Below, piece after piece: positions 1-10,325 of a stretch of 10,325 nucleotides of DNA; position 1 is the stretch's first letter, and each line of letters begins with the position of its first letter. The notes beneath the pieces are model-generated. The model searched no databases. It was not told the origin of the DNA and saw only the letters and a program-made list of their open reading frames with translations. The stretch is from positions 1 through 10,325 of the forward strand of contig CAIYKK010000654.1 in the NCBI GenBank assembly GCA_903926695.1, written 5' to 3'. The stretch is from an uncultured Burkholderiales bacterium. GTDB taxonomy: Bacteria; Pseudomonadota; Gammaproteobacteria; Burkholderiales; Burkholderiaceae_C. A program made the translations under genes and the position numbers.

Positions 1-88
1 CCTCTTCACCGGGCAAAGCGACAAAACGCGCTTCGCCAGAGAAGATCGACTCTTCGGCACTGACCACATCGACTTGGATGGTATTCAT
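1..88 (-). CDS. atpC: ATP synthase F1 subunit epsilon, N-terminal part (cut by window edge)
   Basis: This is the first 29 codons of the epsilon subunit, the small central-stalk protein that binds gamma and the c-ring and can inhibit ATP hydrolysis. The protein begins [20 protein letters not shown] and continues into RFVALPGEE, which is the usual start of the epsilon beta-sandwich (the family pattern is V.vVs.e..iysGea.f..lPg..G). The ATG is read at 88-86 on the minus strand. A Shine-Dalgarno AGGA lies 5 bases upstream. It is the last gene of the operon, 63 bases after atpD, and that gap carries a hairpin. The C-terminal helical hairpin that mediates inhibition lies outside the window, so its state cannot be judged. 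Confidence 0.95.
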   Translation of the reverse strand, partial: MNTIQVDVVSAEESIFSGEARFVALPGEE

Positions 89-106
89 GCTGTTCCTAAT
101 CAGTTA

Positions 107-143
107 TGAACGGTGCTGACCGCCAAGCGGTGCGCAGCGTTCA
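107..143 (-). other. Imperfect hairpin in the atpD-atpC spacer
   Basis: On the plus strand, TGAACG at 107-112 pairs with CGTTCA at 138-143, TGC at 114-116 pairs with GCA at 134-136, and ACCGC at 119-123 pairs with GCGGT at 127-131 around a CAA loop. This makes 14 base pairs with small internal mismatches, filling most of the 63-base gap between the beta stop codon and the epsilon ribosome binding site. There is no T tract after it in the direction of transcription, so it is not an obvious terminator. It could tune epsilon translation or protect the upstream message from decay. That role is inference. Confidence 0.5.
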
Positions 144-151
144 CAAGGGTT

Positions 152-2462
<2,311 letters not shown>

Positions 2463-2517
2463 ATGGGTTCCTAATGGGTTCTAGACACTTGCCAAACTTG
2501 AATAAAGCCGGGCAAGC

Positions 2518-4071
<1,554 letters not shown>

Positions 4072-4132
4072 GACTCTTTCCTTCTTTCTAGGTTGTTGGC
4101 TAAAGACTTGACAGGGCGCGTGAAGCGCCGGA

Positions 4133-4672
4133 TCACGAAATCAGCGCCACTTTCATTTGCTCTAAACGGGCTTTGACCGAGGTGTCCAGCACCTCGTCGC
4201 CCACGACCGCGCGAATCCCGCCAATCAAGGACGGATCGAGTTCAAGCGTGACATTGAGCTTGCGCCCAAAACGCTTTTGCAGGGTAGCCGCGACGTCTGC
4301 CAGGGCTTTTTCGTCGAGTGCAAAAGCGCTGTACACGATGGCATCGGTCGTGCCATCAACTGCGTTCTTGAGGGAACGGAACTGGTTGGCGATCTCGGGC
4401 AGCGCGGACAGGCGGTTGTTTTCAATCACGAGGCGCAGAAAATTCCTGGCGGCCTCGGGCAGCGGGTCTTTGACATTGCTGGCCACACTGACCATCACAT
4501 CAAAAACCTGCGTCACATCCACCTTGGGACTGTCAGCGAACTGGAGCAGCTGGGCGTTTTGTGCCACAGCTGCCAGCTTGTCAACCCAGACGGCGGTTGC
4601 AGCCAGGTCGGCGCCTTGCGCCTTGAACAGCGCATCCGCATAGGGGCGGGCAATGGTTGCAAGTTCAGCCAT
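4133..4672 (-). CDS. atpH: ATP synthase F1 subunit delta (peripheral stalk, OSCP-type)
   Basis: Delta sits on top of the F1 head and joins it to the b-subunit stator, so the head does not turn with the rotor. The protein is 179 residues, normal for bacterial delta. The N-terminal helical bundle begins [20 protein letters not shown], matching the family opening (ia.pYA.Alf..A). The conserved middle stretch [20 protein letters not shown] is at about 75-94. The C-terminal domain holds [20 protein letters not shown], the family's closing signature. ATG 4672 has AAGG upstream and is 22 bases after atpF. It is a soluble protein with no membrane segment. Confidence 0.97.
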   Translation of the reverse strand: MAELATIARPYADALFKAQGADLAATAVWVDKLAAVAQNAQLLQFADSPKVDVTQVFDVMVSVASNVKDPLPEAARNFLRLVIENNRLSALPEIANQFRSLKNAVDGTTDAIVYSAFALDEKALADVAATLQKRFGRKLNVTLELDPSLIGGIRAVVGDEVLDTSVKARLEQMKVALIS

Positions 4673-4694
4673 AGTGTTGTCTGCCTTGCTTCGC

Positions 4695-5165
4695 TTACAG
4701 CTCGACTTTGAGGCGGCTCAGCAAATCGGCATGAACCCCGGCATTGACTTCCTTGCGGAGAATCTGCTCGGCGCCCTTGACAACCAGCAGGGCGACCTGC
4801 TCGCGCAGCGCCTCACGGGCCTTGACCGTTTGTTGAGCGGCTTCAGCCTGAGCTGCCGCAATGATCCTGTTGGCTTCTTCAGTAGCACGGACCTTGGCTT
4901 CTTCAATGATGCCTTGACCCCGGCGGTCTGCGTCAGCCAAACGGGCAGCCGTCTCGTTGCGTGAGGTGACCAGTTCGGACTCAACGCGCTTGTTAGCGGA
5001 TGCGAGTTCCGATTTAGCCTTGTCAGCAGCGGCAAGGCCATCAGAGATTTTCTGTGTCCGCTCGTCCAGCGCTTTTGTGATCGGTGGCCACACGAACTTC
5101 ATCGTGAACCAAACCAGGATCGCAAAAACGACAGCCTGCAGGAACAGGGTGGAGTTAATGTTCAC
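4695..5165 (-). CDS. atpF: ATP synthase F0 subunit b (peripheral stalk), GTG start
   Basis: Subunit b forms the membrane-anchored stator stalk linking subunit a to delta and alpha. The protein is 156 residues, the same length as in E. coli. One membrane segment lies at about residues 5-27 ([20 protein letters not shown]), followed by a long charged, alanine-rich helix from about 35 to 140 that would form the b2 coiled coil. The start is GTG, read on the minus strand at 5165-5163 (plus strand CAC). AAGGA lies 7 bases upstream, and the reading starts [10 protein letters not shown] exactly where family members begin, so GTG is well supported. It lies 41 bases after atpE and 22 bases before atpH. 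Confidence 0.97.
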   Translation of the reverse strand: MNINSTLFLQAVVFAILVWFTMKFVWPPITKALDERTQKISDGLAAADKAKSELASANKRVESELVTSRNETAARLADADRRGQGIIEEAKVRATEEANRIIAAAQAEAAQQTVKAREALREQVALLVVKGAEQILRKEVNAGVHADLLSRLKVEL

Positions 5166-5206
5166 GGCTTATTCCTTATCCAACGTGCCAGAGGGTTGTC
5201 GGGAAA

Positions 5207-5509
<303 letters not shown>

Positions 5510-5524
5510 TTACGAGAAGAAAGC

Positions 5525-6418
5525 TTAGTGTGAATCGTGGGCCTGCCCCACATAAATCAGCGTCAACATCATGAAGATGAAGGCTTGCAGCGTGATCACC
5601 AGAATGTGAAAAATACTCCACACAGTTCCAGCGACAACATGCCCAAATCCCAGCCAGAAAAAGCCCGTCAAGGGATTGGACTGCCAGGCCCACGTACCAC
5701 CCATCAGGGCGATCAGCATGAAAACAAGTTCACCGGCAAACATGTTGCCGAACAACCGCATGCCGTGTGAAACGGTCTTCGCGGCAAATTCAATCATTTG
5801 CATCAGGAAGTTGATAGGGTACAAAAACCAACGATCACCAAATGGCGCAGCGATCAGTTCGTGCGCCCAGCCGCCTATGCCCTTGATCTTGATGTTGTAC
5901 ACCAAACAGACCAACAGCACACTGGTGGACAGCCCCAAGGTAGTTGACAGATCGGCCGTTGGCACAATGCGCATGTAATTGGGAAAACCCAGCGAAGGGG
6001 CAGCGCCATGCCACAAGGAGGGAATGGCATCAAGCGGCAGCATGTCCATGGCGTTCATCAGGAAAATCCAGACGAACACCGTAAGGGCCAGAGGAGAAAC
6101 CAACTTGCGGCTGGTGGCGTTATGAATCACGCCCTTGGCCTGGCTGTCCACCATTTCAGAAAGAATCTCAACGGCAGCCTGGAAACGACCAGGTGCGCCA
6201 GACGTAGCCCTGCTGGCAGCGCGCCACATGAAAAAACAACCGATAACGCCCAGCAAAACCGAATAAAACAGGGAATCCAGATTAAACAGGCTGAAGTCAA
6301 CAATTCCGTGTTGCTCAACATTTTCAAAGGAAAAGTTTTTCTGCAAGTGATGCAGGTGATGCTGGATGTACTCTCCAGACGTCGGGGCAGTTGTTCCAGC
6401 GTGTTCAGCAGCAGACAT
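5525..6418 (-). CDS. atpB: ATP synthase F0 subunit a (proton channel)
   Basis: Subunit a forms the two proton half-channels beside the c-ring. The protein is 297 residues. After a histidine-rich N-terminus (EYIQHHLHHLQ at 16-26) come hydrophobic segments at about 50-68, 108-128, 156-176 and 225-290. The essential arginine is R221 in HGMRLFGNM, with E230 nine residues later in AGELVFML, and H271 and Q278 in IFHILVITLQAF. These match E. coli R210, E219, H245 and Q252 in order and spacing. ATG 6418 follows atpI by 14 bases. The ribosome binding site is weak (GGTGA close to the start), so translation may depend on coupling to atpI. That last point is inference. Confidence 0.97.
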   Translation of the reverse strand: MSAAEHAGTTAPTSGEYIQHHLHHLQKNFSFENVEQHGIVDFSLFNLDSLFYSVLLGVIGCFFMWRAASRATSGAPGRFQAAVEILSEMVDSQAKGVIHNATSRKLVSPLALTVFVWIFLMNAMDMLPLDAIPSLWHGAAPSLGFPNYMRIVPTADLSTTLGLSTSVLLVCLVYNIKIKGIGGWAHELIAAPFGDRWFLYPINFLMQMIEFAAKTVSHGMRLFGNMFAGELVFMLIALMGGTWAWQSNPLTGFFWLGFGHVVAGTVWSIFHILVITLQAFIFMMLTLIYVGQAHDSH

Positions 6419-6432
6419 AGATCACCAATTTT

Positions 6433-6993
6433 TCAATTCTTCAAAATTTTATTGATCGAATCTTTGCGCGCCGAACGAAACCACATGGCCGCCCAGTACA
6501 CCTTCATCGTCACCACGAAGCTGGCCACCAAGGCTAGCCAACTTAATTCCGCAATCAGCTTTGGTGCAGCAACCAGCATGGCCACCGTCAAAGCAATCTT
6601 GACCATTTCCCACACAAAAAAACCGGCCAGCGCGGCATTTTCATGCCTCACCGACTTTTGGCGCGACAGCCCCCGTGCAAACAGAGCCGCAGGAATAATC
6701 ACCGCTAGCGCACCGTAGCCCACCGACAAGACCATGCGCAACTGCCCGGTAAAAATCCAAGTCGCCGCCATCGCTAGAACACCCACGCCCGCTTGCCCCG
6801 CCAGCACCATCCACAAAGAGATGGCGGGTTTGGCTGCACGAATCTTTTGCGCCTCTTCAGGCGTCAGGGGTTTAAACCCTTCATCTATTTCGCCATCGGC
6901 TGCTACAAGCGCTTTGACTGCACCGGGAGCAACGCCACTTCCAACCAGTTGGGCTGATACACCATTTATTGCATCAGTTGCCGCGTTCGCCAT
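6433..6993 (-). CDS. atpI: ATP synthase subunit I (assembly factor), with long N-terminus
   Basis: AtpI is the small membrane protein encoded first in many atp operons. It is not part of the finished enzyme, and in other bacteria it has been linked to c-ring assembly. The protein is 186 residues, longer than the roughly 126 of E. coli AtpI. The first 57 residues are soluble and contain DEGFKPLTPEEAQKIRAAKP. Four membrane helices follow at about 58-80, 87-106, 119-143 and 150-172. The third has the FFVWEMVKIALTV pattern seen in the family. ATG 6993 has GAGGT upstream at good spacing. Being first in the operon and 14 bases before atpB supports the call. The sequence is poorly conserved between groups, so position carries part of the argument. 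Confidence 0.9.
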   Translation of the reverse strand: MANAATDAINGVSAQLVGSGVAPGAVKALVAADGEIDEGFKPLTPEEAQKIRAAKPAISLWMVLAGQAGVGVLAMAATWIFTGQLRMVLSVGYGALAVIIPAALFARGLSRQKSVRHENAALAGFFVWEMVKIALTVAMLVAAPKLIAELSWLALVASFVVTMKVYWAAMWFRSARKDSINKILKN

Positions 6994-7025
6994 TTTGGAC
7001 CTCGTAAATTACATGAAGGTTACGG

Positions 7026-7054
7026 CTGCCAGCATCAGCAAAGCCTTTTATTAT
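7026..7054 (+). promoter_or_regulatory. Weak promoter candidate for the CopD-like gene, overlapping the atp promoter
   Basis: CTGCCA at 7026-7031 (4 of 6 to TTGACA) and TATTAT at 7049-7054 (5 of 6 to TATAAT) are separated by 17 bases. The -10 box shares bases with the atp -10 box on the other strand. A transcript from here would have a leader of about 135 bases that includes the 7114-7136 inverted repeat. The match is modest and could be chance. Confidence 0.25.
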
Positions 7055-7080
7055 ACGTAGAAACCCCGGCTTTTAGGCAA
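7050..7080 (-). promoter_or_regulatory. Probable sigma70-type promoter of the atp operon
   Basis: On the minus strand a perfect TATAAT lies at 7055-7050. TTGCCT at 7080-7075 is the best -35 match, but the 19-base spacer is longer than ideal. Transcription would begin near 7043, giving a leader of about 50 bases before atpI. A perfect -10 box in the only sizeable gap upstream of the operon makes this the natural candidate. No start-site data are available. Confidence 0.5.
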
Positions 7081-7113
7081 ATTCCTAGTGGCTTTTGCGA
7101 TTGCGCCCGATGA

Positions 7114-7136
7114 AGACCCGCCAGTCATGCGGGTCT
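7114..7136. repeat. 8-bp perfect inverted repeat with 7-base loop
   Basis: AGACCCGC at 7114-7121 and GCGGGTCT at 7129-7136 are exact reverse complements around the loop CAGTCAT. No T tract follows on either strand, so a rho-independent terminator is unlikely. It could be a protein-binding site upstream of the atp promoter, or an RNA hairpin in the leader of the rightward gene. Which of these is right cannot be told from sequence. Confidence 0.55.
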
Positions 7137-7195
7137 GGCAGGCAGGCGACAATGGCTCTTGTAAAAAATCGTGCCATTCTAATGAAAGACAAGCC

Positions 7196-7642
7196 ATGCC
7201 AGCCTTGATGAAATTTCTGCACCTCCTTGCCGCAATGGCGTGGCTGGGCGGCATCGCATTCATGCTGCTAGCGCTGCGCCCGGCTGCCGCCGAACTGCTG
7301 GCACCACCGCAGCGCCTACCGCTGATCGCGCGGGTGATGCAGCGATTTTTTACCCTGGTGTGGGCCAGTATTGGCATACTGCTGACGAGCGGACTGGTCA
7401 TGCTGCTGGGCGTGGGCATGAAGCAGGCGCCTGTGGGCTGGCATCTCATGCTGGGCTTGGGCCTGCTGATGTTTGCCGTTTTCGGCCATCTTTATTTTGG
7501 TCCTTTCCGGCGCCTCCAGCGCGCCGTCAGCGCTGACGACTGGCCCGAAGCGGGTCGGCGCACCGGGCAAATCGCCACTCTGGCCTGGGTCAACCTGGGA
7601 CTGGGCGCGCTGGCCATAGCTGCTGTCTTTTTCATGGTTTGA
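7196..7642 (+). CDS. CopD-family-like four-helix membrane protein
   Basis: This is a 148-residue integral membrane protein with four predicted helices at about 6-27, 51-73, 82-103 and 125-147. The opening MKFLHLLAAMAWLGGIAFML has the H-x(6)-W-x-G pattern found at the start of CopD-like domains. Two further histidines, H83 and H98, bracket the third helix, so metal or heme binding is possible but unproven. CopD proteins take part in copper uptake, but short stand-alone members are mostly uncharacterised, and copper transport should not be assumed here. I chose ATG 7196, which has a weak GAAAG upstream. The frame is open back to a GTG at 7088, but the added 36 residues are hydrophilic and cross the inverted repeat. 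It points away from atpI and lies 113 bases before the ybeD-like gene. Confidence 0.75.
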   Translation: MPALMKFLHLLAAMAWLGGIAFMLLALRPAAAELLAPPQRLPLIARVMQRFFTLVWASIGILLTSGLVMLLGVGMKQAPVGWHLMLGLGLLMFAVFGHLYFGPFRRLQRAVSADDWPEAGRRTGQIATLAWVNLGLGALAIAAVFFMV

Positions 7643-7755
7643 CACTGCCGCAGGATGGCCACCAAGGCCTTGCCGACGCGCCCGCAGGCACAATCCCGCC
7701 CGCCTAGCTGGCTCAATTCACCTTCAACATTGCCTGAGCGCTTAGGAGTCAACTC
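7643..7755 (+). other. Spacer before the ybeD-like gene
   Basis: This 113-base gap contains a strong ribosome binding site, AGGAG, 7 bases ahead of the GTG at 7756. A TTGACA at 7639-7644 has no matching -10 box at 16-18 bases. I see no terminator, so the CopD-like gene and the lip cluster may share a transcript. Confidence 0.5.
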
Positions 7756-8076
7756 GTGAACACTTTTTCCAACACCCCCCTTCCCGACGCCCATAGCGTC
7801 AGCGACACCGCCCCGCGCCAAGAGTCGCTGATTGAATACCCGTCGCTTTTTCCGATCAAGGTCATGGGCGTCAAGGTCGATGGCCTGGTGCAGGCGATCA
7901 CCCTGGTTGCGCACCAGTTCGACCCGACGTTTGACGCCAGCACCATTGAGCTGCGCGAGAGCAAGGGCGGCAAATACCTGGGCGTGACCATTACCGTGAC
8001 CGCCACCAGCCGCGAGCAACTCGACGAGCTGTACCGCACGCTGTCCACGCATCCGATGGTCAAGGTCGTGCTGTAA
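7756..8076 (+). CDS. ybeD: YbeD/DUF493 (UPF0250) family protein, GTG start
   Basis: This is a small soluble protein of 106 residues, of the family of E. coli YbeD (87 residues), which has an ACT-like alpha/beta fold. Its biochemical role is not settled; its gene is commonly found next to lipB, as here. The family core is clear: YPSLFPIKVMG at about 34-44, ESKGGKYLGVTITVTATS at about 71-88, then EQLDELYRTL and the closing MVKVVL. The first 28 residues are an extra, low-complexity N-terminus. The start is GTG at 7756: AGGAG sits 7 bases upstream, and the only methionine codons further in fall inside the conserved core. It ends 63 bases before the chosen lipB start. Confidence 0.9.
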   Translation: MNTFSNTPLPDAHSVSDTAPRQESLIEYPSLFPIKVMGVKVDGLVQAITLVAHQFDPTFDASTIELRESKGGKYLGVTITVTATSREQLDELYRTLSTHPMVKVVL

Positions 8077-8139
8077 GCCTTTTGCATCTTGCCGCCCATA
8101 ATGCGACGGCGAAACGACAAATTGACAAGAGCTGCCCTT

Positions 8140-8844
8140 ATGCAAGTACACCAACTCGACCGGGTCGATTACCTTTCTACCTACGAAGCCATGCAGGCCT
8201 TCACCGAAGCCCGCAGCCGCGAGACTTCAGACCTGGCCGAGCAGCAGCCCGCTGGCGGCGCGCCCGACCAGCTCTGGATTTGCGAGCATCCGCCGGTCTA
8301 TACGCAGGGGCTGGCGGGCAAAACCGATCACCTGCTCAACCCCGGCGACATCCCCGTGGTGCAGACCAACCGGGGCGGCCAAGTGACGTTTCACGGCCCC
8401 GGCCAGGTGGTCGCCTACCCGCTGATCGACCTCAAACGCGCAGGCTACTTCGTCAAGGAATACGTCTATCGCATCGAAGAAGCTGTGATCCACACCTTGA
8501 CGCATTTCGGCGTGACCGGCCACCGCGTGACCAGCGCGCCCGGCATTTACGTGCGCCTCGACGACCCGTTTTCCCATGCGGCACTGACCGGCCCGATGCA
8601 CCCGTCGGACCCGTTTCGCGGCCTGGGCAAAATTGCCGCGCTGGGCATCAAAGTCAGCCGCCATTGCACCTACCACGGCATAGCGCTGAATGTGGCGATG
8701 GATCTGGAGCCTTACTCGCGCATCAACCCCTGCGGCTACGCCGGGCTCACGACCACAGACCTTTCTACAATTGGCGTCTCAGTCAGCTGGCAGGAAGCGG
8801 CAGACGTGCTGGGCCACAAACTCGTCAATTACCTGTCGCCTTGA
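8140..8844 (+). CDS. lipB: Octanoyl-[acyl-carrier-protein]:protein N-octanoyltransferase
   Basis: LipB transfers octanoate from acyl carrier protein to a lysine on lipoyl domains and on the glycine cleavage H protein, in the cytoplasm. The protein is 234 residues. The family signature [19 protein letters not shown] is at 78-96. The catalytic pair is K164 in GLGKIAALG and C176 in [13 protein letters not shown], and [10 protein letters not shown] follows at 194-203. Between GIYV (135-138) and GLGK there is a proline-rich insert of about 20 residues that E. coli LipB lacks. I chose ATG 8140, with AAGAG upstream and [11 protein letters not shown] aligning with usual starts. ATG 8101 and TTG 8089 are in frame but have no ribosome binding site. 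lipA follows after 34 bases. Confidence 0.96.
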   Translation: MQVHQLDRVDYLSTYEAMQAFTEARSRETSDLAEQQPAGGAPDQLWICEHPPVYTQGLAGKTDHLLNPGDIPVVQTNRGGQVTFHGPGQVVAYPLIDLKRAGYFVKEYVYRIEEAVIHTLTHFGVTGHRVTSAPGIYVRLDDPFSHAALTGPMHPSDPFRGLGKIAALGIKVSRHCTYHGIALNVAMDLEPYSRINPCGYAGLTTTDLSTIGVSVSWQEAADVLGHKLVNYLSP

Positions 8845-8878
8845 CCTGGCAAAAACACTCGCAAAGAACACCCACATC

Positions 8879-9913
8879 ATGAGCACTCCAGACGCCCCTC
8901 AACCCGTCAACGCCGCCAATCCTGCCAACCCCGTTGTCCGCGAAGCCCAGAGCCAGCAAGACTACAACCCGCTGGCCAAACAAAAAGCCGCCGCCAAACT
9001 CTCGCGCATTCCCATCAAGGTCGAACAGGCCGAGCGGCTGAAAAAACCCGACTGGATCCGCGTCAAGACCGGCAGCCCCAGCACCCGCTTTTACGAAATC
9101 AAGGACGTGCTGCGCCAGAACAAACTGGTGACGGTGTGCGAAGAAGCCAGCTGCCCCAACATCGGCGAATGCTTCGGCAAGGGCACGGCGACCTTCATGA
9201 TCATGGGCGACAAATGCACGCGGCGCTGCCCGTTCTGCGACGTGGGCCACGGTCGCCCCGACCCGCTGGACGTGAATGAGCCGGAAAACCTGGCCAAGAC
9301 CATCGCCGCGCTCAAGCTCAAATACGTCGTCATCACCAGCGTGGACCGCGACGACCTGCGCGACGGCGGCGCCCAGCATTTTGTCAACTGCATCGCCCGC
9401 ATCCGCGAACTCTCGCCCGGCACGCAGATTGAAGTGCTGGTGCCCGACTTCCGGGGCCGCGACGACCGGGCGCTCGACATCCTCAAAACCGCGCCGCCCG
9501 ACGTGATGAACCACAACCTCGAAACCGCTCCGCGCCTCTATAAAGAAGCGCGCCCCGGTTCAGACTACCAGTTCAGCCTGAACCTGCTGAAAAAATTCAA
9601 GGCGCTGCACCCCAACGTGCCGACCAAAAGCGGCATCATGGTCGGCCTGGGCGAAACCGACGAGGAAATCCTGCAAGTCATGCAGGACATGCGCGACCAC
9701 GGCATCAGCATGCTGACCATCGGCCAATACCTCGCGCCATCAAACAGCCACCTGCCCGTGCGCCGCTACGTCCACCCCGACACGTTCAAGATGTTTGAAG
9801 AAAAAGCCTACGAAATGGGCTTCAGCCACGCCGCCGTGGGCGCGATGGTGCGTTCAAGCTACCACGCTGACCAGCAGGCCGGACATGTGCTGGCGGCTGC
9901 GTACGACGCCTGA
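8879..9913 (+). CDS. lipA: Lipoyl synthase (radical SAM)
   Basis: LipA is a radical S-adenosylmethionine enzyme that inserts two sulfurs into the octanoyl chain made by LipB, giving lipoyl groups. The protein is 344 residues against 321 in E. coli; the excess is a polar N-terminal tail of about 40 residues. The auxiliary iron-sulfur cluster cysteines are C87, C92 and C98 in [12 protein letters not shown]. The SAM cluster motif CTRRCPFC gives C113, C117 and C120. The RSSY motif, whose serine ligates the auxiliary cluster, is at 325-328 near the C-terminus. ATG 8879 is chosen because the open frame upstream to 8690 overlaps lipB and is non-homologous. The ribosome binding site is weak, so coupling with lipB, 34 bases upstream, is likely. 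Confidence 0.98.
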   Translation: MSTPDAPQPVNAANPANPVVREAQSQQDYNPLAKQKAAAKLSRIPIKVEQAERLKKPDWIRVKTGSPSTRFYEIKDVLRQNKLVTVCEEASCPNIGECFGKGTATFMIMGDKCTRRCPFCDVGHGRPDPLDVNEPENLAKTIAALKLKYVVITSVDRDDLRDGGAQHFVNCIARIRELSPGTQIEVLVPDFRGRDDRALDILKTAPPDVMNHNLETAPRLYKEARPGSDYQFSLNLLKKFKALHPNVPTKSGIMVGLGETDEEILQVMQDMRDHGISMLTIGQYLAPSNSHLPVRRYVHPDTFKMFEEKAYEMGFSHAAVGAMVRSSYHADQQAGHVLAAAYDA

Positions 9914-9981
9914 AGTCGCTGTTTTTGGCTATTTTTAAACAATTTTTGACGTTGATCCTCTAAAAGCTCCCACCGTTTTTC
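9914..9981 (+). other. T-rich spacer between lipA and the SWIM gene
   Basis: This 68-base gap is T-rich (several runs of five T at 9922-9947) and clearly lower in GC than both flanks. There is a TTGACG at 9946-9951, but no -10 box at the right distance. I see no hairpin that would make a terminator for lipA. Confidence 0.4.
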
Positions 9982-10325
9982 ATGAAAAAATCCCCTCGAA
10001 AAATCGTTTTATGGTTTGACCCGAAATCGCTCGAATCCTTGTGCCCCGGCAAGGCTTATCTCGCGGGTGTGGCGCTCTATGGCAGCGACTGCGTGCTCGA
10101 CATCGCCATCTCGCGCGACGATGAGGAGGACGAAAACTGGCTGGTAGAAGGCGAAGTTATGGGCACAAGAGGTGATGCCTACGAAGTCAGCATCGAGATG
10201 AGCCTGACACCCGAGGGGAAACTCGCTCACTGGGACAGCTTTTGCGATTGCCGGGTACAGCACCAGTGCAAGCACGGCGTGGCACTGATGTTGGAGGCGG
10301 CCTACGAGGGTTTGTCACTGCTGGA
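9982..10325 (+). CDS. SWIM zinc-finger protein, N-terminal part; probably a SNF2-type helicase (cut by window edge)
   Basis: An open frame of 114 complete codons runs from ATG 9982 to the right edge without a stop. It begins MKKSPRKIVLWFDPKSLE. It carries a SWIM zinc-finger motif, C88-x-C90-x5-C96-x-H98 (FCDCRVQHQCKHGVALML), preceded by an acidic stretch (SRDDEEDENW, 44-53). SWIM fingers bind DNA or protein. In bacteria this N-terminal arrangement is often followed by a SNF2/DEAD-like ATPase domain, which would lie outside the window; that part is inference. An in-frame TAA at 9961-9963 rules out any earlier ATG/GTG/TTG start beyond a few codons, and none occurs there. No Shine-Dalgarno is visible. 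It is 68 bases after lipA, on the same strand. Confidence 0.8.
   Translation, partial: MKKSPRKIVLWFDPKSLESLCPGKAYLAGVALYGSDCVLDIAISRDDEEDENWLVEGEVMGTRGDAYEVSIEMSLTPEGKLAHWDSFCDCRVQHQCKHGVALMLEAAYEGLSLL

Larger units (their letters stand above)
6994..7195. other. Divergent intergenic region between atpI and the CopD-like gene
   Basis: These 202 bases separate the leftward atp operon from the rightward membrane-protein gene. They hold the likely atp promoter (7050-7080, minus), a weaker plus-strand promoter candidate whose -10 box TATTAT at 7049-7054 overlaps it, and an inverted repeat at 7114-7136. I see no convincing small gene and no riboswitch. Confidence 0.7.

Noticed and set aside
2488..2516. 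CTTGCC and GGCAAG as a hairpin between atpA and atpG
   Set aside because: Only 6 base pairs around a 17-base loop, weak and likely chance.
7088..7195. A longer CopD-like protein starting at GTG 7088
   Set aside because: The extension is hydrophilic, crosses the inverted repeat and lacks a ribosome binding site; the hydrophobic start of the family begins after ATG 7196.
8097..8102. CATAAT as a -10 box for lipB
   Set aside because: No -35 match lies 16-18 bases upstream, and the gap from the ybeD-like gene is short enough for one transcript.
7492..8154. A 220-codon minus-strand open frame spanning the CopD-like gene end and the ybeD-like gene
   Set aside because: It runs opposite two better supported genes and has no family resemblance.
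8825..9514. A 229-codon minus-strand open frame opposite lipA
   Set aside because: Shadow of lipA, with valine/alanine/histidine-rich reverse-frame composition and no known domain.
10009..10275. An 88-codon minus-strand open frame at the right end
   Set aside because: It is antisense to the SWIM zinc-finger frame, whose C-x-C-x5-C-x-H motif is strong evidence for the plus strand.

Overview
The window is a stretch of ordinary bacterial chromosome, almost certainly from a betaproteobacterium of the order Burkholderiales. A Comamonadaceae member such as a Polaromonas or Rhodoferax relative is the best guess, from protein style (for example the long AtpI and the LipB with an internal insert) and from a housekeeping ATP synthase operon lying next to a divergent lip cluster. 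The genus call is inference from memory of the families; no search was run.

Minus strand, positions 1-6993: a complete-order F0F1 ATP synthase operon, transcribed right to left as atpI-atpB-atpE-atpF-atpH-atpA-atpG-atpD-atpC. Only the first 29 codons of atpC are inside the window. Spacings run from 14 to 69 bases with no overlaps, and the key catalytic and proton-path residues are all present (Walker A in both alpha and beta, the arginine finger in alpha, Arg221 in subunit a, Asp60 in subunit c). The c-ring sequence looks proton-type. Local signals include a near-consensus -10 box ahead of atpI, a strongly pyrimidine-rich leader ahead of atpE, a GTG start for atpF and an imperfect hairpin between atpD and atpC.

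Positions 6994-7195 form a 202-base divergent intergenic region. It holds the likely operon promoter, a weaker opposing promoter candidate and an 8-bp inverted repeat.

Plus strand, positions 7196-9913: a small four-helix CopD-like membrane protein, a YbeD/DUF493 protein starting at GTG, lipB (octanoyl transferase) and lipA (lipoyl synthase). LipB moves octanoate from acyl carrier protein to lipoyl domains, and LipA inserts the two sulfurs. The products are the lipoylated 2-oxoacid dehydrogenases that feed electrons to respiration, which in turn powers the ATP synthase encoded opposite.

Positions 9982-10325 hold the start of a further plus-strand gene that runs off the right edge. It encodes an N-terminal SWIM zinc-finger domain, probably of a SNF2-type helicase.

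I found no mobile element, CRISPR array, RNA gene or defence cassette, and I do not think the window contains a novel system. The points worth a second look are regulatory details and the edge gene.
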